NCBI RefSeq assembly: GCF_002077695.1 | Contig: NZ_MWUE01000033.1 | Span: 186,001 to 250,000 of the forward strand | Length of the DNA: 64,000 bases | Origin: Pantoea latae | Lineage (GTDB): Bacteria > Pseudomonadota > Gammaproteobacteria > Enterobacterales > Enterobacteriaceae | Direction: 5' to 3' | Shown: in pieces, positions 1 through 7,626 of the stretch | Position numbering within the stretch: the first letter of the stretch is position 1 | Layout: every line of letters begins with the position of its first letter | Translations under genes and position numbers: made by a program | Notes under the pieces: generated by a model | The model's input: the letters and a program-made list of their open reading frames with translations, nothing else | Database searches by the model: none | What the model was told of the DNA's origin: nothing

Positions 1-642
1 CGACAGCGGATAGGGATGGATCTGACCAAATTTGGACGCGTCTGTCAGCGCCCAGGTGGGCGCGTTCTTCGCCAGCACCGCGTCAACGACGTCGCAGCGC
101 AGCATATTGCGACCGGTAAATCCGGTTTCCGCCTGCCAGCCGTCCACGCCGATAAATGCCTTATGAAAGTGTATCTGCTGAATACAGTGGCGCGTTAACG
201 GGCCGACCATCGACTGGCTGCTCTTTTGCAACAGCCCGCCCGGCACGATCACGTCGCACGCCGCGTCTTTCAGCAGATGGGCGATAAAATGGCTGACGGT
301 TACCACCGTAATATCGGCGCGATCGGCCAGCAGACGCGCCAGCAACGCGTTACTGCTACCGCCTTCGATAAACACCGTTTCGCCGCTTTCAATCAGGCCA
401 GCGGCGTGACTGGCCAGCGCCTGCTTGAGTTCATAGCGCGTATGCATGCGCATACCGACGTTATCGCTGTCCAGCGCCAGCGCCGAACCGTGGACGCGCC
501 GCAGAAAATGGTCACGCTCCAGCAGATTAAGATCCTGGCGAATGGTCACTTCGGAGACGCCAGTCAGCTGGGCCAGTTCGCTGACCGTGACGCTGCCGCG
601 CATATTAACGAGTTGGATGATCTGTTGATGACGAGCGTTCAT
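1..642 (-). CDS. yciT: DeoR-family transcriptional regulator YciT (C-terminus cut by window edge)
   Basis: Reverse-strand reading gives 214 codons starting at 642 and still open at base 1. The N-terminus is a DeoR-type winged helix (recognition segment LTGVSEVTIRQDLN), followed by the DeoR effector-binding fold: the FIEGGSSNALLARLLA stretch, the GPLTRHCIQQIHF stretch and a DGWQAETGFTGRNM segment. This follows the E. coli YciT sequence closely from memory; YciT is a DeoR regulator linked to osmotic responses. About 35 C-terminal residues are missing. It lies 75 bp downstream of ybiU on the same strand, with no obvious terminator between them. The large plus-strand frame opposite is a shadow. 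DeoR membership is certain; the YciT assignment is strong. Confidence 0.88.
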   Translation of the reverse strand, partial: MNARHQQIIQLVNMRGSVTVSELAQLTGVSEVTIRQDLNLLERDHFLRRVHGSALALDSDNVGMRMHTRYELKQALASHAAGLIESGETVFIEGGSSNALLARLLADRADITVVTVSHFIAHLLKDAACDVIVPGGLLQKSSQSMVGPLTRHCIQQIHFHKAFIGVDGWQAETGFTGRNMLRCDVVDAVLAKNAPTWALTDASKFGQIHPYPLS

Positions 643-717
643 GCGAGCCGTTTATCAGAAAAGGGTGGCGCCAGTGTAGCAGAGAGGCGCCGCGCAGGGG
701 ACGCTGCGCGGCGATGT

Positions 718-1980
718 TCAGACCAGACCGAGCGCGCGGCGGCCGTTGTCGTTAAGATCGTCCAGGGTAAAACGATCGCGCCAGCCTGTTTCATAGTCTT
801 CCGGCGGGAAATCGGCCGGCGAGCGGCCCAGCGCCAGCGCCTCGGCGACCTGCTGCACGCAGGCGCGGTTTTTCGCACACATCGGCGCGGCGGGAATATA
901 CATCACGTTGCCCCAGCCCTGCTGATTTTCAACCGGCGCAAAAGAGTGGATCACATCGCAATGCCACCACACCGAGTCGCCTGCTTCCAGCGGCGGAATA
1001 GAGCAGAGGCCGTCGATCAGCAGCGGATGCCATTTTGCGCTGACGGGCAGCACCTTGCCCGGCGCCACGCCGCACAGCTCATCCTCCGGCACGTCGTCGA
1101 GCAGCGGACGCAGCAGAATATAGGCCATCGCTTCCGGCACCGGCACGACGTGCAGCAGTCCCTGTCCGGCAAGCATATCTGACAGCGCGGTCCAGCCCTG
1201 GAAGGTGCGAAACGCCGAGCATTTGGTGGTATCCGGCACGTCATACTCGTTCACCTCGGTGCGCCACGCCGCATCCCAGGGATCGTAGGCCTCTGTGTCG
1301 CCGTGGAAAATAGCGGCGAACACCTGTTGATAGGCGGGCAGTAGCCAGCGCTCCAGCGCGCCGGAGTCGGTGTGCGCGCCCAGACCGTTCGAGGTGGTGC
1401 CGGGCGGACGGCGACGAATGCGGTCGGGATAGATAATGCTGACGTCTGGATCAAACCACTGCTTGCCCTGGGAAGAGAAACGCCACAGGCGGTTGAGAAA
1501 CGACTGCACCTGCGTCGTGGCGTCGCTCTGACGCGCCTGCATCTGCGCCTGTGACCAGTAGATCGGGAAAATCTCCGGGCGCGACGCTTCCAGGCTGCCG
1601 AAGAAGTTGTCGCCAGGTCCGCGATACTGGGCGTCGAAGTCGTTAAGGTCGAGATAATCAAGCAGCGACTGGTCCCACGCCAGCGCCTGCTCGCGCGGGA
1701 ACTGCTTCTTGACCACCACGCAGCCGCGTCGCTTGATGCGCGCCAGGGTTTCATTTGAAACCCGACCGCTGGCGATATCGCTGTGTTCGACGACCGGCCA
1801 CGCTGTGCCGAACTGGCGCTCTTCAGCTTTCGCTTCCGCAATGGCGCTTTCGATATGCTGACTAATGCGGGCGAACAGCGCGTCGACATCGCCGATTTGC
1901 TGACGCAGCTGCTGTTTAAAGGTGCGAATCGCTACGCTAATATTTTCTGGTAACGGCGTAGCCTGAGTCTGTAGGGTCAT
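718..1980 (-). CDS. ybiU: YbiU, DUF1479 family Fe(II)/2-oxoglutarate-type oxygenase fold protein
   Basis: A 420-residue protein matching E. coli YbiU (about 421 aa) along its length, including RIRRRPPGTTSNGLGAHTDSG and GDSVWWHCDVIHS. The HTD and the later His fit the HxD...H iron triad of the double-stranded beta-helix oxygenase fold; the substrate is unknown. An upstream in-frame ATG at 2013 exists, but the ATG at 1980 has GGAGG five bases before it and matches the YbiU N-terminus, so it is preferred. ybiV starts divergently at 2225, the same pairing as in E. coli. The 240-bp gap carries both promoters. Confidence 0.9.
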   Translation of the reverse strand: MTLQTQATPLPENISVAIRTFKQQLRQQIGDVDALFARISQHIESAIAEAKAEERQFGTAWPVVEHSDIASGRVSNETLARIKRRGCVVVKKQFPREQALAWDQSLLDYLDLNDFDAQYRGPGDNFFGSLEASRPEIFPIYWSQAQMQARQSDATTQVQSFLNRLWRFSSQGKQWFDPDVSIIYPDRIRRRPPGTTSNGLGAHTDSGALERWLLPAYQQVFAAIFHGDTEAYDPWDAAWRTEVNEYDVPDTTKCSAFRTFQGWTALSDMLAGQGLLHVVPVPEAMAYILLRPLLDDVPEDELCGVAPGKVLPVSAKWHPLLIDGLCSIPPLEAGDSVWWHCDVIHSFAPVENQQGWGNVMYIPAAPMCAKNRACVQQVAEALALGRSPADFPPEDYETGWRDRFTLDDLNDNGRRALGLV

Positions 1981-2224
1981 GCTGGCCTCCGCAGGCGGGT
2001 AAGTGTTCTTCATATGTAACTAAAATGTGTTTCGTTCGTAAGTTTAAGCCGCTAAGATAGCGCAAAGCAACCCTGGATTTCGTGACAGCGAGCACACTCT
2101 GTCAGGAAAGCTCCGAAAGCCCTGAACATTCGTATTATTAGAATTCTCATTAATCCACACTGCGGGTAAGCTTTACCCATGAACCGGGCCACACTGGCAC
2201 AACAGCCTTAGCAAGGAGATGACA

Positions 2225-3046
2225 ATGGCGGTAAAGATGATTGCGGTGGATATGGATGGCACCTTTCTCGACGATAACAAGGAGTACAACGCGCAGCGTT
2301 TTTTGCGGCAGTACGCGCTGTTAAAAGAGAAAGGCATCCGTTTCGTGGTCGCCAGCGGCAATCAGTACTACCAGCTGCAGCGTTACTTTCCGGAAATTAA
2401 AGATGAGATCGCCTTCGTCGCGGAGAATGGCGCCTGGGTGTCAGACAGCAATGAAGAGATCTTCTGCGGCGAACTGGCGCAGTCGCGCGTGCATCAGGTG
2501 CTGGATATCCTGGCTAAAGAGCCCGATATCAGCACGGTGGTCTGCGGCCGCAACGGCGCCTATATCCACGCCTCCGCCTCTGATGAGGTGGTCAGCCTGC
2601 TCTCCAACCACTACGCTCGCCTGGAAAAACGCGACGATCTCTACACTATCGACGACACTATTTTTAAGTTTTCCCTGAACCTGGCGCACGAAGGCGTCGA
2701 TGCGCTGATGGCGCGGCTGCACAACCAGCTGGGCGAGATCGAAAACATTATGCATCCAGTCTCCAGCGGCTATGGTTTTATCGATCTGATTATCCCCGGT
2801 TGTCATAAAGCGCACGGCATTGCGCTGCTGCAGGAGAAGTGGGGCATAAGCGACTGTGAGGTGGTGGCTATCGGCGACAGCGCCAACGATCTGGAGATGT
2901 TGCGCCAGGCCTGGTTTAGCTTCGCGATGGCCAACGCCGTCGAGCCGGTGCGCGCCGTGGCGCGTTATAAAACCGAAAGCAATAACGAAGATGGCGCGTT
3001 AAACGTGATCGCCCGCGTGCTGGCGCGTGAGTTTCCTTTTGGCTAA
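2225..3046 (+). CDS. ybiV: HAD-superfamily (Cof-type) sugar phosphatase YbiV
   Basis: A 273-residue class IIB HAD hydrolase. Motif I is DMDGT with nucleophile Asp9 and acid Asp11, motif II lies in VVASGN, the conserved Lys in IFKFSLN, and motif IV is GDSANDLEM. It matches E. coli YbiV (SupH), a promiscuous phosphatase of fructose-1-phosphate, ribose-5-phosphate and related sugar phosphates. Two in-frame ATGs lie at 2219 and 2225; AAGGAG at 2213-2218 abuts the first and sits six bases from the second, so 2225 is chosen. It is divergent from ybiU as in E. coli, and probably cytosolic. Confidence 0.9.
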   Translation: MAVKMIAVDMDGTFLDDNKEYNAQRFLRQYALLKEKGIRFVVASGNQYYQLQRYFPEIKDEIAFVAENGAWVSDSNEEIFCGELAQSRVHQVLDILAKEPDISTVVCGRNGAYIHASASDEVVSLLSNHYARLEKRDDLYTIDDTIFKFSLNLAHEGVDALMARLHNQLGEIENIMHPVSSGYGFIDLIIPGCHKAHGIALLQEKWGISDCEVVAIGDSANDLEMLRQAWFSFAMANAVEPVRAVARYKTESNNEDGALNVIARVLAREFPFG

Positions 3047-3087
3047 ACGCCTGCCTGTTCCGGCTGCGCCGCAGCCGGAATAACACA

Positions 3088-3483
3088 TTAGTTCTCTTGC
3101 TGCCGCCGCGCGGCGTGAAGATGGCGCTCCATCTCATCAAGCGCGCTTTGATTCTCCAGCCCCCACTGATACATCTGCTCAATCGGCGCGGCAAAGGTTT
3201 TGCCCAGCGGCGTCAGCGCATACTCCACCTTAGGCGGCACCACTTCAAATACCTTGCGCGACACCAGTCCGCGCTGCTCCAGCTCGCGCAGCGTCTGCAC
3301 CAGCATTTTTTTTGAGATGCCCTGCAGGCTGCGCTGTAGCTCGCCGGTGCGCGCGTGCTGCTCAGGCCAGTGATAAAGCGCATGCAGAACCATGGTGCTC
3401 CACTTGACCGCAAACAGATCCAGCAGCCGACGCGGCGGCGAATCGGCAAAGAACATCAGCTTTCCGTCAACCCAGGCAGGCAT
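3088..3483 (-). CDS. HxlR-family transcriptional regulator
   Basis: A 131-residue winged-helix regulator with the HxlR core: KWSTMVLHALYHWP, then LQGISKKMLVQTLRELEQRGLVSRK and YALTPLGKTF. The family usually senses reactive electrophiles or aldehydes and represses a neighbouring detoxification gene. It diverges from the zinc alcohol dehydrogenase at 3595, the likely target. A TTG at 3510 could extend it by nine codons, but the ATG at 3483 has AAGGAA upstream and fits family length. Whether this member has a sensory cysteine is doubtful; none is visible in the N-terminal region. Confidence 0.85.
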   Translation of the reverse strand: MPAWVDGKLMFFADSPPRRLLDLFAVKWSTMVLHALYHWPEQHARTGELQRSLQGISKKMLVQTLRELEQRGLVSRKVFEVVPPKVEYALTPLGKTFAAPIEQMYQWGLENQSALDEMERHLHAARRQQEN

Positions 3484-3501
3484 AGCACGCGTTTCCTTAA
3501 T

Positions 3502-3519
3502 GGTAACCAAAAGGTAACT
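3502..3519. promoter_or_regulatory. Candidate HxlR operator: tandem GGTAAC repeats
   Basis: GGTAACC (3502-3508) is repeated as GGTAACT (3513-3519), 11 bp apart and so on the same DNA face. The repeats lie just upstream of the HxlR start at 3483 and 75 bp before the dehydrogenase start at 3595. Position and spacing suggest the operator for both divergent genes; binding is inferred. Confidence 0.45.
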
Positions 3520-3594
3520 ACTACCAATAACGTGCCCTGATGTCTATAGTGGGCCGCTTTCGTTGCCGCTGCAGGCAGACATCAGGAGGAAAAG

Positions 3595-4644
3595 ATGAAA
3601 ATTAACGCACTGGTCGCTCAACAGGCGACACAACCGCTGACCGTGGGTCAGGTTGAACTGCGCGAGCTACAGCCGAACGACGTTAAGATCGCCATTATGT
3701 ACTGTGGCGTATGCCATTCCGATCTGCATATGGCGCGCAATGAGTGGGGCGTCAGCCGCTATCCGCTGGTGCCGGGCCATGAGATTGTCGGCCGCGTCGA
3801 AGCCACAGGCAGCAGCGTCACCACGTTTAAGACCGGTGATATTGTCGGCGTTGGCGTAATGGTCGATTCCTGCGGGCAGTGTCATTTCTGCCAGCAGCAG
3901 GAAGAGCAGTACTGCGAGGCGGGCTTCACGCCGACCTATAACGGCACGGACAAATACAGCGGCACCACGACTTTTGGCGGTTATGCCCAGCACCTGATCA
4001 GCGATCAGCACTTTGTGGTCTCCGTGCCGCAAAATCTCGATTTGAAAGCGGTAGCGCCGCTGCTCTGCGCGGGCGTCACCGTCTGGTCCCCGCTGCGTCA
4101 TTACAACGTCAAGCCAGGGGACAAAGTGGGCGTGGTCGGCCTGGGCGGTCTGGGGCATATGGCGGTTAAGCTGGCGAGTGCGCTGGGCGCAGAGGTCACG
4201 CTCTTCACCACCTCGCCGGAGAAAGGCGAAGATGCGCGGCGGCTGGGCGCCAGTCGGGTCGTGGTCTCGCGCGATGCGCAGCAGATGGCGGCGTGTCAGA
4301 CCTCGCTGGATATCATTCTTGACTGCGTCGCCGCGCCGCACGATCTCGACCCCTACCTGGCCACGCTGAAAACCAACGGTCAGCTGGTGCTGGTGGGCAT
4401 TCCCGATCAACCGCATCCGTCGCCGAACGTGACGCCGATGGTTTTCCGTCGACTAAGCATCAGCGGCACTTCAATCGGCAGCATCCGCGAAACCCAGGAG
4501 ATGCTCGATTTTTGCGGCCTACATAACATCACCGCCGATGTTGAAATGATTGCTGGCGAAGAGATCGAAACAGCCTTTGCCCGCATGCTGAAGGGCGATG
4601 TGAAGTATCGCTTTGTTATCGACATGGAAAAAACAGGCTGGTAA
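3595..4644 (+). CDS. Zinc-dependent NADP-type alcohol dehydrogenase / aldehyde reductase (YahK/CAD group)
   Basis: A 349-residue medium-chain dehydrogenase. Catalytic zinc ligands are Cys37 (in MYCGVCHSDLH), His62-Glu63 (PGHEIVG) and Cys159; the structural zinc lobe has Cys93, 96, 99 and 107. The Rossmann loop is GLGGLGHMA near residue 183, followed by LFTTSPEKG, whose Ser/Thr in place of an acidic residue favours NADP(H). The layout matches the YahK/cinnamyl-alcohol-dehydrogenase group, which reduces many aldehydes. An AGGAGG-type site precedes the ATG. It is divergent from the HxlR regulator, consistent with aldehyde-induced detoxification. The substrate is not determinable. Confidence 0.9.
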   Translation: MKINALVAQQATQPLTVGQVELRELQPNDVKIAIMYCGVCHSDLHMARNEWGVSRYPLVPGHEIVGRVEATGSSVTTFKTGDIVGVGVMVDSCGQCHFCQQQEEQYCEAGFTPTYNGTDKYSGTTTFGGYAQHLISDQHFVVSVPQNLDLKAVAPLLCAGVTVWSPLRHYNVKPGDKVGVVGLGGLGHMAVKLASALGAEVTLFTTSPEKGEDARRLGASRVVVSRDAQQMAACQTSLDIILDCVAAPHDLDPYLATLKTNGQLVLVGIPDQPHPSPNVTPMVFRRLSISGTSIGSIRETQEMLDFCGLHNITADVEMIAGEEIETAFARMLKGDVKYRFVIDMEKTGW

Positions 4645-4653
4645 CAGCCGCGA

Positions 4654-4682
4654 GGGGCTTAAGGTTAAGTCCCTTGATTTTT
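4654..4682 (+). terminator. Rho-independent terminator of the alcohol dehydrogenase gene
   Basis: GGGGCTTAA / TTAAGTCCC form a nine-pair stem (one G-U) at 4654-4673, closing on a GG loop and followed by TTGATTTTT. It begins ten bases after the dehydrogenase stop. Confidence 0.7.
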
Positions 4683-4773
4683 AAGCGTTTCAGCCTGAAA
4701 TCGCCAGCTATGCCTGGCGCTAATCCCTTTTCCCGTTACAGCCTTTACCCTTCTCTGACGGCGACAGGCGTTT

Positions 4774-4985
4774 ACTGATTACAGTGAATGCTTTGCGGTT
4801 GCCAGCTTTGATCAAAATTCGTGCGGCAATCGCTCGCGCCGTAAACAATAGCGCTGAAAGAGTGCTGATTTACTGAGCAATGGGCCAGATTGACTGTAAT
4901 CAGTAAGCGGGTGAACGTCAGATTAAACAGAACCGCCAGAACATTCACTGTAATCAGCAAAACTCCCCATTCACTGTAATCTGCT
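4774..4985. repeat. Four dispersed copies of a CATTCACTGTAATCAG motif
   Basis: Copies at 4774-4790 (inverted), 4889-4906, 4942-4959 and 4969-4985 share the core ACTGTAATC. They fill the gap between the convergent dehydrogenase and IclR genes, so they are not in an obvious promoter. An 80-codon minus-strand frame across them merely translates the repeats. Possible roles are a repeated protein-binding site, a REP-like element or a leftover duplication. Confidence 0.7.
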
Positions 4986-4991
4986 GCGCGG

Positions 4992-5741
4992 TCACAGATT
5001 AAGCAACGACTCAATTTCCGCCTTGCTCTGCAACAGCGCAGGCAGCAGTGTCGCTAGCTGCTCATCGAAACGTAACGCCGGAACGGCAAGCGAGAGGGCG
5101 TAGCGCTCATTCAGCGGGCTGGCGAGCGTGACGGCGATGCCGCACACGCCGCGCGCATGTTCTTCACGATCGATGGCGTAGTGACGCTGGCGAACGACAG
5201 CAAGCTCCTCTGCCAGCGCCGGCAGCGAATTAATCGTCTGTGGCGTGCGCGCTTCCGGCTGCTCGCCCAGTAGCGCGGCGATCTGCGCCTCGGGCAGCGT
5301 GGCCCACAGCGCTTTGCCGTGAGCGGTACAGTGACAGGGAAAAGCAGTGCCCAGCGGCGACATCACGCGTAGCTCGCGATCGGAAGCGAACTGGCTCACC
5401 AGAATAGCGTGCGTGCCGCGATAGACGCTGAGATCCACCGTTTCGCGGGTTCGGCGTCCCAGCGACTCCATCGCCGGACGCGACAGCGCTACGATATCGG
5501 TATGCGCCGACGCGGCGAGTCGGGTCAGCGCGGGGCCCAGCCGCACGCCCTGCTCGGTGGCCGTCAGCAGCTGCTGCGATTCAAGGGAGATCACCAGGCG
5601 ATGCACCGTGGTGCGCGGCAACCCGGTCTGCTTCGCCAGCGCCGTTATCGACATGCCCTGCGGCTGACTCTCCAGCGCACGCAATATCTGCGCCGCGCGC
5701 GCAATGACCTGTGAACCCTGTTTCTCCATCTGGTCGTGCAC
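4992..5741 (-). CDS. IclR-family transcriptional regulator
   Basis: About 249 residues: an N-terminal winged helix (MSITALAKQTGLPRTTVHRL), then the IclR GAF-like effector domain with SPLGTAFPCHCTAHGKALWA and REEHARGVCGIAV. The GTG at 5741 is preferred because AGGAG lies six bases upstream; an ATG at 5768 would add nine codons but has no ribosome site. It is divergent from the MFS transporter at 5889, its probable target. IclR proteins respond to small organic acids or aromatics; the ligand is unknown. Confidence 0.87.
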   Translation of the reverse strand: MHDQMEKQGSQVIARAAQILRALESQPQGMSITALAKQTGLPRTTVHRLVISLESQQLLTATEQGVRLGPALTRLAASAHTDIVALSRPAMESLGRRTRETVDLSVYRGTHAILVSQFASDRELRVMSPLGTAFPCHCTAHGKALWATLPEAQIAALLGEQPEARTPQTINSLPALAEELAVVRQRHYAIDREEHARGVCGIAVTLASPLNERYALSLAVPALRFDEQLATLLPALLQSKAEIESLLNL

Positions 5742-5838
5742 CTTTTTCTCCTGCTTTCGTCCCGACATCGCGACCGACTATAGCATGTTTGCCGCAAGCG
5801 ATGGCTGCCGCTCCGCTATGAACGCTTTGCAAAATTCA

Positions 5839-5872
5839 TCCATATATCGGATTATCTGTCCATTATACGGAT
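5839..5872. promoter_or_regulatory. Paired IclR-type operator candidates
   Basis: TCCATATATCGGAT (5839-5852) and TCCATTATACGGAT (5859-5872) are two near-identical, partly palindromic 14-mers spaced 20 bp apart, two helical turns. They sit in the divergent gap, ending 16 bp before the MFS GTG start. They probably bind the adjacent IclR protein. Confidence 0.5.
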
Positions 5873-5888
5873 AATTAAGAGGTGTAGC

Positions 5889-7058
5889 GTGCGGGAGTTA
5901 TCAACGGCAGGAGCAGCGACGCTGCTGGGCGTTGCCTGTCTTACCATTATGGTCGGCTGTGTTCTGGTGCCGGGTTTAGAAACCATCGCACCGGCGCTGG
6001 GCGTCAGCCAGGGCGCCAGCTGGCTGATTACGCTGCCGTCGCTGGGCGTGGTGCTGTTCGGCGCGCTGGCGGGCAGAACGATCGATCGCTTCGGCGCCTG
6101 GCGAAGCCTCAGCTGGGGATTGTTTCTCTACGGCTTGCTGGGCAGCAGCGGCGTGTTTCTGCACGGCATGCCCGCGCTGATACTGAACCGACTGCTGCTG
6201 GGCGGCGCGACGGCGCTGGTGATGGCGGCGGGCACCAGCCTGCTCTCCACCTTTTATCAGGGCGAGGCGCGATTAAAGATGATCGCGCGGCAGGGGATGT
6301 CGATCGAGCTGGGCGGCGTGATTTTTCTGTTTATCGGCGGCGTGCTGACTACGCTAAGCTGGCGCTGGCCCTTTGCGCTCTATCTGGTCGCCTGGCTGTT
6401 GTTGCTGATGCTGTGGCGCTGGGTGCCGCGCCCGTTGCAGACGCCACCACAAGAGAAGGCGCAAAACACCCGGAGCAAGGCCGCGCCGCTGCGCCCGGTG
6501 CGGCTGGCCGCGCTGCTCTCGATGATCAGCTTCTTCACCGCCGTTATCCTGATCCCGCAATTTTTTTCCCAGCAGCAGATCGGCCCGGCAGAAACCGGCT
6601 ATTTCCTTTCGTTTATATCGCTGATTGCAGTGGTCGCTGCGGCGGTGATGCCGGAAGTTATCGCCGCGCTGGGCGCATGGCGGACGCTGATCGCTGCCTT
6701 CTGCTGCTATTTATGCGCGCATCTGATCTTCGCGTTTGCCATCACGCTGCCGATTTTTATTCTCGGCGGCGTGCTGCTGGGCATCGGTTTTGGGCTCTCC
6801 ATTCCCACGGTCAACCATCTCACGGTGGATTTAAGCGAAGAGCGCGCGCGCGGGCGCAATCTGGCGGCGCTCTCTGTTGCGATCTTCTCCGGTCAATTTT
6901 TGTCTTCGCTGATGCTGGCGCTGCCGGGCGATATCAGCGGCCGCTTTGTCGGCGCTGCCGGGGTCGCCGGGCTGGCGATAGCGATATTTGCGCTGCACAG
7001 CCGTCGTCAGGCGGCGCAGGCTGACGCAGCACATGACATCGCGCCGCGGCATCGGTAA
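5889..7058 (+). CDS. MFS transporter (12-TM, drug/metabolite exporter type)
   Basis: A 389-residue membrane protein with about twelve hydrophobic segments and the MFS loop 2-3 signature GALAGRTIDRFGAWRS near residue 58. A central hydrophilic loop (PRPLQTPPQEKAQNTRSKA) splits the two halves. The start is GTG at 5889 with GAGG six bases upstream. It is divergent from the IclR regulator, so export or uptake of the regulator's ligand is likely. The substrate is not recognisable. Confidence 0.85.
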   Translation: MRELSTAGAATLLGVACLTIMVGCVLVPGLETIAPALGVSQGASWLITLPSLGVVLFGALAGRTIDRFGAWRSLSWGLFLYGLLGSSGVFLHGMPALILNRLLLGGATALVMAAGTSLLSTFYQGEARLKMIARQGMSIELGGVIFLFIGGVLTTLSWRWPFALYLVAWLLLLMLWRWVPRPLQTPPQEKAQNTRSKAAPLRPVRLAALLSMISFFTAVILIPQFFSQQQIGPAETGYFLSFISLIAVVAAAVMPEVIAALGAWRTLIAAFCCYLCAHLIFAFAITLPIFILGGVLLGIGFGLSIPTVNHLTVDLSEERARGRNLAALSVAIFSGQFLSSLMLALPGDISGRFVGAAGVAGLAIAIFALHSRRQAAQADAAHDIAPRHR

Positions 7059-7091
7059 AGTCGGGAGTTTGTTTTTTGCACGGGGAAGAGA

Positions 7092-7418
7092 ATGGAAAAG
7101 CTGTTTGTCTATGGCACCTTATGTCCGGGGCGATCGAACGCCCATATTCTGGAAACAATCGGTGGCGAGTGGCTGGCCGGCTGGGTAAAGGGCGTGCTGC
7201 ACGAATCGGGCTGGGGCGCGGCGCTGGGTTTCCCGGCCATCCAGCTGGATGCGCAGGGCGCGCCGGTGCATGGCTTCGTTTTTCAGTCCAGCAGCCTGGG
7301 GCAACACTGGCCGATGCTGGATGAATTTGAAGCAGGCTATGACCGCGTGCCGGTTACAGTGAACACTGACCAGGGCGACCAGCTCACCGCCTGGGTTTAT
7401 CAGATCCAGCCCGCCTGA
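7092..7418 (+). CDS. Gamma-glutamylcyclotransferase-like (AIG2/YtfP) protein
   Basis: A 108-residue protein with the family N-terminus LFVYGTLCPGRSN and the central acidic motif LDEFEAGYDRVPV, whose Glu is the likely catalytic acid/base in the GGCT fold. It lies 33 bp after the MFS gene on the same strand and may be cotranscribed. Members convert gamma-glutamyl amines or peptides to 5-oxoproline, but most bacterial YtfP-type proteins have no proven substrate. Confidence 0.85.
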   Translation: MEKLFVYGTLCPGRSNAHILETIGGEWLAGWVKGVLHESGWGAALGFPAIQLDAQGAPVHGFVFQSSSLGQHWPMLDEFEAGYDRVPVTVNTDQGDQLTAWVYQIQPA

Positions 7419-7626
7419 AAAAGCGTGCCGGCAAGGATAGCTGGCACAACAAGCGCTTATCTGCCGCTTCGCCTGTGAAAATCTTGCAAAAAGAGTGGCG
7501 ACCGCGCGCGTCTCTGACTAGTTTTTTAAACGTCCTTGTTAACATTTTCTTTACGTTCGCATCCGCGATGCGCACGTTTCTGGCTGCGCATGCCGCAGCC
7601 GTTTACTTCCTTTGTCGGAGTCGATG

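Noticed and set aside
226..1182. Long plus-strand frame of 318 codons
   Set aside because: It lies opposite yciT and ybiU, which have clear family matches; its translation is rich in Arg/Gln/His with no motif.
4772..5014. 80-codon minus-strand frame
   Set aside because: Its repeated LLITVN segments simply translate the CATTCACTGTAATCAG DNA repeats, and it overlaps the IclR end.
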